Position numbers and translations under genes: made by a program. The notes beneath the pieces were generated by a model, which did no database searches, was not told the DNA's origin, and saw only the letters and a program-made list of their open reading frames with translations. Positions 8,516 to 16,913 of a stretch of DNA of 64,000 bases are shown here, piece after piece. Origin of the DNA: Brevibacillus centrosporus (lineage in GTDB: Bacteria > Bacillota > Bacilli > Brevibacillales > Brevibacillaceae). The DNA lies in contig NZ_RHHP01000013.1 in NCBI RefSeq assembly GCF_003710815.1, positions 62,001 to 126,000 of the forward strand, written 5' to 3'. Positions within the stretch are counted from its first letter, which is position 1. Every line of letters starts with the position of its first letter.

Positions 8516-9919
8516 ATGACCACACACAACGATCAACAGCACGAACTCAAACGCAGTATGAACAGCCGGCATCTATTCATGATTTCCTTGGGCGGTGTCA
8601 TTGGTACTGGCCTGTTCCTCGGTTCAGGATATACGCTTAGCCAAGCTGGACCGGTTGGGACGATTCTCTCCTTCTTGGTCGGTGGTTTTATTATGTACTT
8701 GACCATGCTCTGCCTCGGTGAGCTTACCGTTGCCATGCCGGTTTCCGGATCCTTTCAGACGTATATGACCCGCTTTGTGAGTCCCTCTCTCGGCTTTGGC
8801 GTCGGCTGGCTTTACTGGTTAGGCTGGGCTGTCACAGTTGCTTTGGAGCTTTTGTCATCCGGTCTTCTGATGCAGCGCTGGTTTCCAGACTCCCCTGTCT
8901 GGATGTGGTGCGCCCTCTTTGGCGGTGTGTTGTTCCTGCTTAACGCTTTATCTGCCCGTGCTTTTGGCGAAACAGAGTTTTGGTTTTCCAGCATTAAAGT
9001 AAGCGCCATCATTCTGTTCATCATTTTGGGTGGCGCGGCGATGTTCGGCCTGATTGACTTGAAAAATGGTCAGCCTGCACCGATGTTTTCCAACTTTGCC
9101 ACAAGCTCTTTGCTCCCGCACGGAATTACAGGCTTGTTGATGACGATGATTACCGTGAACTTCTCGTTTCAAGGAACGGAGCTGATCGGGATCGCCGCCG
9201 GTGAAAGCAAAGAACCGGAAAAAACGATTCCGAAGTCCATTCGCAACACGGTATGGCGCACGCTGGTTTTCTTTGTCCTTGCGATCTTTATCTTGGCAGG
9301 AATGATTCCTCACGAGCAAGCAGGAGTCGTGGAGAGCCCCTTTGTCGTCGTCTTTGACAGCATCGGGATTCCGTATGCAGCGGATATTATGAACTTCGTC
9401 GTCCTGACTGCCCTCTTGTCCGTTGCCAACTCCGGCTTGTACGCAGCGACTCGCATGCTTTTCGCTTTGTCAAAAGAAGGGATGGCGTCCGAAAAGCTTG
9501 CAGCGGTCAACAAAAAAGGCATCCCGATGAACGCCCTGCTCATTACATTCGTCATCGCGCTTCTGTCTCTCTTGTCCGGATTTTTTGCAGAGGACACGGT
9601 ATTCATGGTTCTGTTGTCCATTGCCGGGCTCGGTGCCCAGGTAGGCTGGATCTCGATCTCTGCTTCTCAGCTCGCTTTCCGACGTCATTACCTGAAAAAC
9701 GGCGGCCAGCTCGAGGATCTGAAATTCCGCACTCCCCTGTATCCGATCGTTCCGCTCCTGTCGCTGATTCTAAACCTGACCGTACTCGTCAGCTTAGCGT
9801 TTGATCCTGAGCAGCGAATCGCTCTTTATTGCGGTGTTCCTTTCATGATCGTCGCGATTATCGTGTACCAGCTGCACTTCAAAAAGAAGCTCGAGCCTTT
9901 GCAAAAGAACGCAGCATAG
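8516..9919 (+). CDS. rocE: Amino acid permease, arginine/ornithine type
   Basis: 467 residues, the same length as B. subtilis RocE. It belongs to the amino-acid transporter (APC/AAT) family, with about 12 membrane spans. The first span carries the family signature LGGVIGTGLFLGSGYTL, and the loop GTELIGIAAGESKEPEKTIP is typical of this group. The ATG has GAAGGAG eight bases upstream. It follows rocR and is preceded by its own sigma-54 promoter and a RocR-type palindrome, which makes arginine or ornithine the likely substrate. The related RocC cannot be excluded by sequence alone. Confidence 0.87.
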   Translation: MTTHNDQQHELKRSMNSRHLFMISLGGVIGTGLFLGSGYTLSQAGPVGTILSFLVGGFIMYLTMLCLGELTVAMPVSGSFQTYMTRFVSPSLGFGVGWLYWLGWAVTVALELLSSGLLMQRWFPDSPVWMWCALFGGVLFLLNALSARAFGETEFWFSSIKVSAIILFIILGGAAMFGLIDLKNGQPAPMFSNFATSSLLPHGITGLLMTMITVNFSFQGTELIGIAAGESKEPEKTIPKSIRNTVWRTLVFFVLAIFILAGMIPHEQAGVVESPFVVVFDSIGIPYAADIMNFVVLTALLSVANSGLYAATRMLFALSKEGMASEKLAAVNKKGIPMNALLITFVIALLSLLSGFFAEDTVFMVLLSIAGLGAQVGWISISASQLAFRRHYLKNGGQLEDLKFRTPLYPIVPLLSLILNLTVLVSLAFDPEQRIALYCGVPFMIVAIIVYQLHFKKKLEPLQKNAA

Positions 9920-9937
9920 GTTTTCCCGTGGAAAAAG

Positions 9938-9976
9938 AAAAGCTTGCAGCCCTCTCAATCGGGCATGCAAGCTTTT
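9938..9976. terminator. Strong bidirectional terminator
   Basis: A 15-bp stem built from AAAAGCTTGCAGCCC and GGGC-A-TGCAAGCTTTT, with T runs on both sides. It closes rocE and the small gene converging from 10009. Confidence 0.85.
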
Positions 9977-10008
9977 CGTTCTTTATGACACGTATGTTTG
10001 TTTTTAAA

Positions 10009-10116
10009 CTACAAGGAAATGCGTACGATTTCGGTAACGACTACCATTGCAAAGACAGCAAATCCTAGGGAACTCGTGACCAGCAGCATGCGTTTCAGCT
10101 TCTTCATATCTTCCAT
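10009..10116 (-). CDS. Putative 35-residue membrane peptide
   Basis: A short frame that starts at ATG with GAGGG eight bases upstream and ends 33 bases before a terminator. The product MEDMKKLKRMLLVTSSLGFA continues with one hydrophobic span and a charged VTEIVRISL end. It looks like a single-span membrane peptide with a positively charged cytoplasmic start. No family is recognised. The ribosome site, the terminator and the amphipathic layout support it; conservation has not been tested. Confidence 0.45.
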   Translation of the reverse strand: MEDMKKLKRMLLVTSSLGFAVFAMVVVTEIVRISL

Positions 10117-10236
10117 GAAACATTCCCTCACTTTCTAGCTCCAATCATCTCTATCGTTATATACGTACCACGAATGGAAAATGTTTCAAAAAGAGCCCAA
10201 ATTTTTTTGTGACAGATGTGAATACTGCCTGCCTTC

Positions 10237-11454
10237 TTATGACCGAGCGATTTTCGCGTAATCTTTGCCAATTTTTCCTGTGCTATGTTCCATTTGATAC
10301 AGCATCCACGCCACCAGAACCCCAACCAAAAGACAGATTGTCCACGGCAGCCACGTCGCTTCTAGCTGGATAGACTGGTCATAGACCCACCCTCCGGCAA
10401 TCTGCCCTACAGAGCCGCCGACAGCGATCGAATACCCGTTAAAGCCGTAATAAGCTCCCACCAGGTCTCGCGGGGCAAAACGCGGAACGACATCCACCAG
10501 ATTGGGTACCGCGATCATGGTTCCGAGCGCATAGAGGAACACATCGAGCAGTAGCATCCACAACGAGCTCGCAAACGTCAGCATGAACAGTCCAGTCCCC
10601 ATGATCAGCGTGCCAACGCCGATCAGCGTCAATCGCTGAGAAAAACCCTCCATCCACTGACTGACCTTCATCTGCAGCAGGATGACAGATACCGAAACTG
10701 CCGATAAGACAATCCCTACGTCCCCTTTGTTGTGCGTTACATTTTCCACCAACAACGGAATCGTCAAGAAAATTTGATTACTTAAATAGTAGTACCCCAT
10801 CAGAATGGCCGTGAAACGGACAAACTGCCGATCCTTCAAAACGTGAACCATGCTCTCCCACATACTGTGACGCGTACTTGTAGCAGCAATTGGAGGCAAG
10901 AGGAAAAAGGACACCAAAGCACAAATTCCAAAGACAGCTCCTGCAAAGAGAGACAAATACGTGAAATCGACAGCAGACAGGGCAGTGCCGATGATTTGTG
11001 ACCCTACGACGCCAATATTGGTCAAAACATTGCGAAAAGCAAATACTTCTTTACGGATGGCTTCCGGTGTCAGTACGGCAAAAGCAGCAGACCCTGCCGG
11101 ATCGAACAAGGCTCCCCCCAAGCCGGACAAGATCGCGGCCACAAAAAACTGCCATGTCTCCGTACAAAACGCGAACATGGCAAACCCGATTGCACGCACG
11201 GCCATCCCAAGGACCATGGTTCCTTTATATCCAAATGCATCAGCAGCGACTCCGCCAATAAAAGCCAATCCTTGCTGGGCAAATTGTCGGACACTCAAGA
11301 CCAATCCGGCCATTGCCAACGCCCAACCGATACTGCCAGTCAAATACAGTGTAAGATACGGGATTAATGCATAAAAACCTAGGTTCATCATGAAAGAGGT
11401 GGACAACAGCAGCTTTACGCCAAACGGTGTTTCCCTCCAGATTTCCCGCTTCAT
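10237..11454 (-). CDS. MFS transporter (MdtH-like)
   Basis: 405 residues with about 12 membrane spans and the layout of drug:H+ antiporter-type MFS pumps. The first span begins after MKREIWRETPFG, and the motif A region reads GGVAADAFGYKGTMVLG. It is similar in style to MdtH/YfkF-type exporters. Substrate unknown. The ATG has GAGGGGT upstream. A LysR-type regulator is transcribed divergently, a common arrangement in which the regulator controls the pump. Confidence 0.85.
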   Translation of the reverse strand: MKREIWRETPFGVKLLLSTSFMMNLGFYALIPYLTLYLTGSIGWALAMAGLVLSVRQFAQQGLAFIGGVAADAFGYKGTMVLGMAVRAIGFAMFAFCTETWQFFVAAILSGLGGALFDPAGSAAFAVLTPEAIRKEVFAFRNVLTNIGVVGSQIIGTALSAVDFTYLSLFAGAVFGICALVSFFLLPPIAATSTRHSMWESMVHVLKDRQFVRFTAILMGYYYLSNQIFLTIPLLVENVTHNKGDVGIVLSAVSVSVILLQMKVSQWMEGFSQRLTLIGVGTLIMGTGLFMLTFASSLWMLLLDVFLYALGTMIAVPNLVDVVPRFAPRDLVGAYYGFNGYSIAVGGSVGQIAGGWVYDQSIQLEATWLPWTICLLVGVLVAWMLYQMEHSTGKIGKDYAKIARS

Positions 11455-11587
11455 CGAAATACCCCTCGTTCTTCCCTTTAGAATGCTTGAAATAGGGATA
11501 TTCTCAGCTTAAAGAACAGGGTATAATTTGAGAAACGAACAATTTTGTATATGGTAATCAAATATTTAGATAAGAGGGTTTTACTTT

Positions 11588-12469
11588 ATGGACTTTGAAC
11601 AATTACGCGCATTTTACACGCTAGCACAGACAAAAAACTTTACAAAAGCTGCAGAAATGCTCCATCTTGTTCAGTCTACCGTGACCATGCGCATCAAGCA
11701 ACTGGAAGAAAAAGTAGGAAAACCCCTCTTTATTCGGGATAAACGAAGTGTGGAAATCACACAGGCCGGACTGACGCTGCTGCCGTATGCTGAACGAATC
11801 TTGAAGCTTTCCCATGAGGCACTCAATGAGGTCGCCTCCCTGCAGCCTTATGAGGACTATTTATCGATCGGCAGTCTGAACGCAATCTGGACCTCGACTC
11901 TAGAGCCGATCCTCAAAGAATATCACTACCGGTACCCGCAAATTGCCATCAGTACAAAAACGGGACACTCCTCGGATGTCATTCAGTATTTACTCGACAA
12001 CGTGATTCAGATCGGGATTGTATACGTGCCGCCATCTCTGCCGAACTTTGAGGTAATCCCCACCTGGGAGGATGAAGTCGTCCTCGTCAGCCGCCCCGGC
12101 TGTACCTACATCACGGCGCCGAAAATCGATTCCCGCGAGCTGCGCCGACTACCGCTCATCCACATGAGCTGGGGCCCACCTTTTAACGAATGGATTCGTC
12201 AGACACTCCCTAGGAATTACGTACCGAAGCTGACGGTGGACAAAGCGGAATTGGCCATTGATCTGATCAAGGAAGGCCTGGGAGTGAGTCTGATGACGCG
12301 TTCGGCCGTAAAGGCAGATTTGGCAGCTGGCGAGCTGATTGAAATTGAAATCAGCGGCAACAAACCGCCGAAGCGCTCCGCTTACATCGTCCTACCGCGC
12401 GAAAAAAAGAACAAACCCAGCGTAGAGAAATGGCTGGGTTTAATGAAAGAATTGGGATATTCCACGTAG
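11588..12469 (+). CDS. LysR family transcriptional regulator
   Basis: 293 residues. The N-terminal winged helix-turn-helix (about residues 1-60) begins MDFEQLRAFYTLAQTKNFTK, followed by VQSTVTMRIKQLEEKVGKPL, a classic LysR DNA-binding region. An effector-binding domain with periplasmic-binding-protein fold fills residues 90-290. It is divergent from the MFS gene across 133 bases of AT-rich DNA and probably controls it and itself. Effector unknown. The gene ends two bases before the convergent PAP2 gene. Confidence 0.92.
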   Translation: MDFEQLRAFYTLAQTKNFTKAAEMLHLVQSTVTMRIKQLEEKVGKPLFIRDKRSVEITQAGLTLLPYAERILKLSHEALNEVASLQPYEDYLSIGSLNAIWTSTLEPILKEYHYRYPQIAISTKTGHSSDVIQYLLDNVIQIGIVYVPPSLPNFEVIPTWEDEVVLVSRPGCTYITAPKIDSRELRRLPLIHMSWGPPFNEWIRQTLPRNYVPKLTVDKAELAIDLIKEGLGVSLMTRSAVKADLAAGELIEIEISGNKPPKRSAYIVLPREKKNKPSVEKWLGLMKELGYST

Positions 12470-12471
12470 CC

Positions 12472-13140
12472 CTACCTCGTCGGTACAACAGGCTGTACGG
12501 TGTCGCGTTTTCTCTCCAGATGCCGCTCATAGCCGTAGCGAACAAAGCAATAGCCACACATGGCCAGACAAAAGCCCGTCACGACGTCACTTAGAAAATG
12601 CACGCCCAAATATACCCGGCTAACGGACAACAGGACAACCAGCGCAAGCATCAGCGGCTGTACGAAAACAGCCCAGCCCTTTTTCTCTTGCCAGCGACTG
12701 ATGAAGAAAGCGAGCATGCAGTAAAAGGCGGGAGCAATCATGGCATGCCCACTCGGAAACGAAAAAGACTCAGGCAGTGGAATTAAGTGAAAGTCTGTCG
12801 GGCGCGGTCTGGCAAAAATGGCCTTCATGATTTCGTTCAGAAGCTCGCCGCCCCCGAGCACCAGCAGTAGGACTATGGCTTCCGCCTTCCACCTTTTTAC
12901 AAAGAGGAATACGATAAAAGTGACCCCTAAAGGAGCGAGTACTACTGCACTTCCCAAATAAGTGAAAACGTGAAAAAAAGAAGTCCATTCCTCTGTGCGC
13001 ACAAAGGCTGCTGCAGCAAAGCCTGAATCGTCCATTCCCCTTACTCTTCCTGTCAGGAACAGACCAATCATCGCTGCGGAAATGGCTGCAAAAACGACCG
13101 CAATGGCGATTAGCCCTGCCCCTCTCTTCGACTGGATCAA
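12472..13140 (-). CDS. PAP2 family phosphatase
   Basis: 222 residues with about six membrane spans. The three phosphatase motifs are present in order: K106 to RPRP (111-114), PSGH (129-132) and SRVYLGVHFLSD (174-185), which hold the catalytic histidines. Such proteins dephosphorylate undecaprenyl pyrophosphate, phosphatidylglycerophosphate or related lipids at the outer membrane face. The start codon overlaps the stop of the upstream DUF188 gene (ATGA), so the two are translationally coupled. Confidence 0.9.
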   Translation of the reverse strand: MIQSKRGAGLIAIAVVFAAISAAMIGLFLTGRVRGMDDSGFAAAAFVRTEEWTSFFHVFTYLGSAVVLAPLGVTFIVFLFVKRWKAEAIVLLLVLGGGELLNEIMKAIFARPRPTDFHLIPLPESFSFPSGHAMIAPAFYCMLAFFISRWQEKKGWAVFVQPLMLALVVLLSVSRVYLGVHFLSDVVTGFCLAMCGYCFVRYGYERHLERKRDTVQPVVPTR

Positions 13141-13595
13141 TCCGATTCCCCCTCCCTTTTTTTCATTAAGAAACGCAACGCCTCTTCAAATTTCTGGTCG
13201 TCTTCACGAGTGCGAGCCGCAGGTCCCCTTGTCCGGCCACCTCCGCGGCGAAAACGGGCTTTTTCATTTCGTTCCTCCAAGTGAAACGCGATGCGTTCCG
13301 GATCAAAGATCGTTCCGTGCGGTGTCAGCGATGCAGCCTTCTTTCCCAGAATCAAGGCTGCCAGCCCTATGTCCTGTGTGACGACAATATCTCCTGCTCG
13401 TGTATCATTTGCCAGCTTCATGTCCACCGCTTGTGGTCCCGCATCAACGGTGATATGGTTTTCTCCACGCAGCTGGTGGTTGAAGCTCGCGTATGTAAAA
13501 CAGTTCCAGCCAAACTCCCTGCACAGGCCCTGCGCGATCGCCAAGGCTTGGCGTGGACAGGCATCTGCATCAATCAGCACGCGCAACTCATGCAT
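13137..13595 (-). CDS. YaiI/YqxD (DUF188) family protein
   Basis: 152 residues from the ATG of MHELRVLIDADACP, which has AAAGGGTGG six bases upstream. A second ATG two codons earlier is possible. The conserved VLIDADACP, VTQDIGLA and GRTRGP motifs identify the UPF0178/DUF188 family, a PIN-like nuclease fold of unknown role. First gene of a two-gene operon with the PAP2 phosphatase. The C-terminal tail is charged and varies between relatives. Confidence 0.88.
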   Translation of the reverse strand: MHELRVLIDADACPRQALAIAQGLCREFGWNCFTYASFNHQLRGENHITVDAGPQAVDMKLANDTRAGDIVVTQDIGLAALILGKKAASLTPHGTIFDPERIAFHLEERNEKARFRRGGGRTRGPAARTREDDQKFEEALRFLMKKREGESD

Positions 13596-13667
13596 GGACA
13601 TCCACCCTTTCGTGAGCTTTTTTCTCCCCGTTCCGAGCCAAATTTGGTATGATGGTCTTGGAGAGGA

Positions 13668-13994
13668 GTGAACGAATCTTTGCGCAATCATTTTATCCTA
13701 GACGAACGACTTGGTATTCGACTCCCCGCTTTGGATATGGAGTGGGAGTCGTACTCGACAGAAGAGCGAGCCGACATTTTGTTGGAGTGGGAGGAAATCC
13801 GCGCTACGATTCCCGACCAAATTATCCGGATCGAAACGGTCATCATCGAAAAGACAAAACAGATGTCCGAAGAAGAAAACTTCATTCGATCATGCGAGCT
13901 GAACAGCGAAATTCACGAATTAGCCAGTGTCATTAATGATCTTAATATATGGTTCCGTGTCCAGCAAGATCATGACACCAAAGTCCATCAATAA
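13668..13994 (+). CDS. Conserved hypothetical protein
   Basis: 108 residues, acidic, predicted largely alpha-helical, with no signal or membrane span. The sequence LPALDMEWESYSTEERADIL and ERADILLEWEEIRATIPDQI is followed by a long helix with a Glu/Lys-rich end. No family recognised. The start is uncertain: the GTG at 13668 has GGAGA very close, while an in-frame TTG at 13680 has GAGAGGAG eleven bases upstream. Divergent from the DUF188 gene and closed by a clear terminator. Confidence 0.7.
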   Translation: MNESLRNHFILDERLGIRLPALDMEWESYSTEERADILLEWEEIRATIPDQIIRIETVIIEKTKQMSEEENFIRSCELNSEIHELASVINDLNIWFRVQQDHDTKVHQ

Positions 13995-14016
13995 TGTCGT
14001 GAAAGCACCTAACAGC

Positions 14017-14048
14017 AAAGCCCCGGGAGATCATCCCAGGGCTTTTTC
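14017..14048. terminator. Terminator between the 13668 gene and the protease
   Basis: Stem AAAGCCC-C-GGG / CCC-A-GGGCTTT with TTTTT on the plus side. Located between two convergent genes, so it can serve both. Confidence 0.85.
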
Positions 14049-14097
14049 ATGCTTGTTTTTTGGGAAATGCTGTGCAATATGTACACAGCTCTTTTGC

Positions 14098-15021
14098 TTA
14101 CACCTGTTGCTTTCGCCTTTTCGAACGCGAAAGCTCGAGTGCTTTGAGGCCAGTAACGTGGGGTGCCGCCATGGAAGTCCCGTTCAACGTTTTGAATTGA
14201 TTTCCCGGCCACGTCGATAAGATGTCTACACCAGGTGCCTTCGTGTTTGCTCCTTTGCCACGCGAGCTAAAATCGGCCAGCTTTCCGTTTTGATCAATTG
14301 CACTTACGCCGACGACTCCTTTGTACCTCGCCGGATACTCCACTTCACCCCCGTTGTTGCCTGCCGAAGCCACCATGATGATGCCCTGCTTGTTTGCCCG
14401 CTCGACTGCCCTGGCCAAGGCTTCACTGTATTGCGGCATGCCAAAGCTCATATTGATGATGTCCATTTTGTTTTCAATGGACCAGTTGATCGCCCGCAGG
14501 ATCGTCCCCAACGATGATTTTCCGTCCTCGCCAAAAGCGCGCACATCATACAGATGTGCTTCTGGCGATACACCGACGATACCACGCTGATTCATTTCCG
14601 CCACGATAATGCCTGCCACGTGCGTTCCATGACCGTTTTGCCTTCCCGTCACGAAGTTGATTCCGCCCTTGATCTGATCCTTCAATTCAAAATGATCCCG
14701 GGAGATTCCCGTATCGATGACGGCAATTTTGACCCCCGTTCCTTTTCCTCTCCGCCATAGCCGCTCTGCTCCGACATAGCGGACGCCCCACGGAATTTCC
14801 TCCTCGGAATGGACGCTTACGATCACATCTTCCTCGACTGTGGCGGGATAGCGGCTAAAATGCGCTTTGTGCCTCTGGTAGATCTGCTCTGTCACGCACA
14901 GGCAGGACAAATCATCAAAGCAGCGCCAAACCTGCCTTTCCTTCTGCTCGGTGACGTGTGCCTGTAGGTCTTCCAAAATATCACGGAATGGCGTCTTCCG
15001 GTGAAAGCTGATAATTTTCAC
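14098..15021 (-). CDS. S8 (subtilisin) family serine protease, no signal peptide
   Basis: 307 residues with a complete catalytic triad: Asp103 in VIDTGI, His131 in NGHGTHVAG and Ser283 in NGTSMAAPHV. The oxyanion asparagine region is ASAGNNGG. The first 80 residues lack a signal peptide and contain cysteines (CFDDLSCLC). They may be a propeptide of the inhibitor type or an extra cytoplasmic domain. Size resembles intracellular subtilisins (about 320 residues), but the N-terminal part is longer than theirs. The GTG start has AGGAGG eight bases upstream. Role in protein turnover is inferred. Confidence 0.9.
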   Translation of the reverse strand: MKIISFHRKTPFRDILEDLQAHVTEQKERQVWRCFDDLSCLCVTEQIYQRHKAHFSRYPATVEEDVIVSVHSEEEIPWGVRYVGAERLWRRGKGTGVKIAVIDTGISRDHFELKDQIKGGINFVTGRQNGHGTHVAGIIVAEMNQRGIVGVSPEAHLYDVRAFGEDGKSSLGTILRAINWSIENKMDIINMSFGMPQYSEALARAVERANKQGIIMVASAGNNGGEVEYPARYKGVVGVSAIDQNGKLADFSSRGKGANTKAPGVDILSTWPGNQFKTLNGTSMAAPHVTGLKALELSRSKRRKQQV

Positions 15022-15211
15022 ACTTCTAGCCTCCTGTCATGCATGCCCTGACAACATCCTATGATCGCTTGTGGTGGGTGGGTTTGGGCATACACACAGG
15101 CTTGCTAAAATAGGCGATTGGTCTAGTCCATCTGTCCAAGCAGACTATCCGCTTTTCCCATATAACTGCATAGGACGAAATTGTTCTATCCTGGAGAGGA
15201 GCGATGACGCG

Positions 15212-15469
15212 ATGGCCAAAAAGAAAATCAAAGTCAGCAAGCTCAAAGGAAAACCAAACGATATCCTGAAAAAGATCAACAAAAAGAGCAAGAAAAAATG
15301 GAAGATGAGCGACATCAAAGCACTCGCGAAAGATTACTCGAAAAAAGACTTGAAGGACGACGAAAAGCTGAAAAAGTTGATCAAGAAAGTCAGCAAAGCC
15401 GTAGGAATCCAGCTGAGTGACAAACAGATTTCCAGCGTAAAAAAACAGGTACACGACGCCTTGGGATAA
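15212..15469 (+). CDS. Small lysine-rich protein, SpoVIF-like
   Basis: 85 residues, very basic. It starts MAKKKIKVSKLKGKP at the ATG with GGAGAGGAG ten bases upstream. The C-terminal half (DLKDDEKLKKLIKKVSKAVG and a final KQISSVKKQVHDALG) follows the pattern of stage VI sporulation protein F (YjcC), a spore coat assembly factor of about 85 residues. The N-terminal lysine-rich half does not obviously match. Other possibilities are a DNA-binding or spore-core protein. A group of sporulation-type genes nearby (15734) supports a spore role. Confidence 0.55.
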   Translation: MAKKKIKVSKLKGKPNDILKKINKKSKKKWKMSDIKALAKDYSKKDLKDDEKLKKLIKKVSKAVGIQLSDKQISSVKKQVHDALG

Positions 15470-15518
15470 ACGAGCGAGCTTGGCTGCGCCGAAAGCAGGC
15501 GTAGCCTTGTGTAGGGGT

Positions 15519-15659
15519 GGACGAGCTAATCGATCCGAATTGGGCTATCGCCAGCAAAAATCTACCAGGAAAGCTGCTCGTTCCCTTGGTATTACCCACT
15601 CGATGCTTGTCCGTCGCCTAGCCAAATATCACATTCAAAAAGAGGCCGATGTCGAGTAG
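15519..15659 (+). pseudogene. Remnant of a TyrR/sigma-54-type helix-turn-helix domain
   Basis: An open stretch of 46 codons ends at TAG 15657-15659. It encodes STRKAARSLGITHSMLVRRL followed by AKYHIQKEADVE, the layout of the C-terminal TyrR/Fis-type DNA-binding domain (compare RKAAKALGVSH in such regulators). It has no well-placed start or ribosome site and is not preceded by the usual AAA+ domain. It is followed by a terminator. It may be a stranded C-terminal fragment of a lost regulator, or a short free-standing HTH peptide. Confidence 0.45.
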
Positions 15660-15673
15660 GACTTTCCCGAAAA

Positions 15674-15709
15674 AGCAAAAGGGAGAGCCTCTCAGCTCTC
15701 CCTCTTGCT
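15674..15709. terminator. Bidirectional terminator
   Basis: Stem AGCAA-GGGAGAG / CTCTCCC-TTGCT. The minus side runs into TTTTGCTTTTT and ends the YjcZ-type gene; the plus side ends the 15212 region. Confidence 0.8.
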
Positions 15710-15733
15710 ATCCAAGAATCAGATCACGCGAAC

Positions 15734-15826
15734 TTAATCGCAGGCACACGCAACGATCGTCAGCAGTACGAATAACACCAATACCAAAGCAAAGTCGTCG
15801 AAGCCAAATCCGTTGAATCCGCTCAT
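15734..15826 (-). CDS. YjcZ family small sporulation protein
   Basis: 30 residues from ATG with AAGGAGGG six bases upstream. The product starts MSGFNGFGFDDFALVLVLFV and ends in a hydrophobic stretch with Cys and Asp (ACACD). Short glycine/phenylalanine start plus a single FALVLVLFVLL-type span is the hallmark of the YjcZ/YrpE-like tiny membrane proteins found on spores of Bacillus and relatives. A second family member lies at 41419 in this window. Likely made in the mother cell; the sequence itself shows no promoter I can assign. Confidence 0.8.
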   Translation of the reverse strand: MSGFNGFGFDDFALVLVLFVLLTIVACACD

Positions 15827-15945
15827 TCGCTTTCCCTCCTTCATCGGCAACTAATCATAGGGTATGTGCGAGAGGCTAGCGTTGATTGGACCATGGCCCA
15901 TTTTTGACTATATTTCTCAAAAACGTTTTTCGAACCTCGATTTCT

Positions 15946-16608
15946 CTAGCTTGCTTGGCGTTTGACAGGCTCTGGCAAATTGTACTGCTTCTTCATGACC
16001 ATTTCCCAAAACGGAATGGTGCGCTGGATCATCGGGCCTGTGAGCAATGCGATCAGTACGGTTCCGATTGATACCGGACCACCCAGTGCGGCACCTGCGA
16101 TGAGTACAGTGACTTCAATAATCAGTCTGACTTTTTGAATGCTCCACCCCATCCGCTCGTTCATGGCAAGCATGAAGCTATCCCGTGGACCCGCTCCCAG
16201 CCGTGGAGAGATATACATCCCTATCCCGATCGCCATTACGATGACGCCCAGCAAAAACATCAGCAGCCTCGTGACAAAAGCCTGAGGCTCGGGAACGATA
16301 TCCATCCACAAGATCCAGTCCAGAAAACTCCCGAAGCAAATCATATTTAAAAACATGGCAAAGTTCGGTCTGATTTTAGCCACTACATACGAGGATAAAA
16401 TGACGATGACTCCCACAATTTGCGACCAAATGCCGATGGTAAGCCCGAACGTCCTCTGCAGCCCAATGTGAAAGGTATCCCAGGGGGCAACACCCATATT
16501 TGCCTTAATCGTCAAGACACATCCAAAGGCCCCGATAAACAGACCCAAAATAAACATGACATAGCGCATGGTAATCGGCCTGCTGATCCGTAAACCCGCC
16601 ACTGCCAC
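15946..16608 (-). CDS. YczE/YitT-type integral membrane protein
   Basis: 220 residues with about five membrane spans, matching the YczE/YyaS group. The conserved motifs GVAPWDTFHIGL and SPRLGAGPRDSF sit at equivalent positions in two structural halves. In B. subtilis YczE affects surfactin production by an unknown route. It is last of three same-strand genes after rnz and a 75-residue protein, with short gaps. Start at GTG preceded by GGTGA. Substrate or partner unknown. Confidence 0.8.
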   Translation of the reverse strand: MAVAGLRISRPITMRYVMFILGLFIGAFGCVLTIKANMGVAPWDTFHIGLQRTFGLTIGIWSQIVGVIVILSSYVVAKIRPNFAMFLNMICFGSFLDWILWMDIVPEPQAFVTRLLMFLLGVIVMAIGIGMYISPRLGAGPRDSFMLAMNERMGWSIQKVRLIIEVTVLIAGAALGGPVSIGTVLIALLTGPMIQRTIPFWEMVMKKQYNLPEPVKRQAS

Positions 16609-16658
16609 TCACCTATCCTCTCCTGCTTTTGCCAATTCGGCTCTCTCTATCGTTTGTC

Positions 16659-16886
16659 TTACGGCTTCCAGCTGGCCACTACTTCATAGAACACGCCGTC
16701 TTTTCGGTAGTACGCCTCCGCCTTTGGAGATTCGATGTACGTTTTCGCTTCGGGCAGCCGCTCCCCTGCCAGGACAACCTGACGCTGTTTGCCCGCTTCA
16801 TCCCGGTACTCCACGACGAGACTAACTTGTTCGTTTTCACAATGCTGAATCAACTCTTCGGGTGTCGCAAAGACGATCCGTTTCAT
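16659..16886 (-). CDS. Hypothetical protein, 75 residues
   Basis: A small soluble protein beginning MKRIVFATPEELIQHCENEQ and then alternating short beta segments (VSLVVEYRDE, QVVLAGERLP, DGVFYEVVASW). No family recognised. It lies 27 bases after rnz and 50 bases before the YczE-like gene on the same strand, so co-transcription is likely. Confidence 0.65.
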   Translation of the reverse strand: MKRIVFATPEELIQHCENEQVSLVVEYRDEAGKQRQVVLAGERLPEAKTYIESPKAEAYYRKDGVFYEVVASWKP

Positions 16887-16913
16887 GCTCTCCCTCTTTT
16901 CGTACGCAATTGA

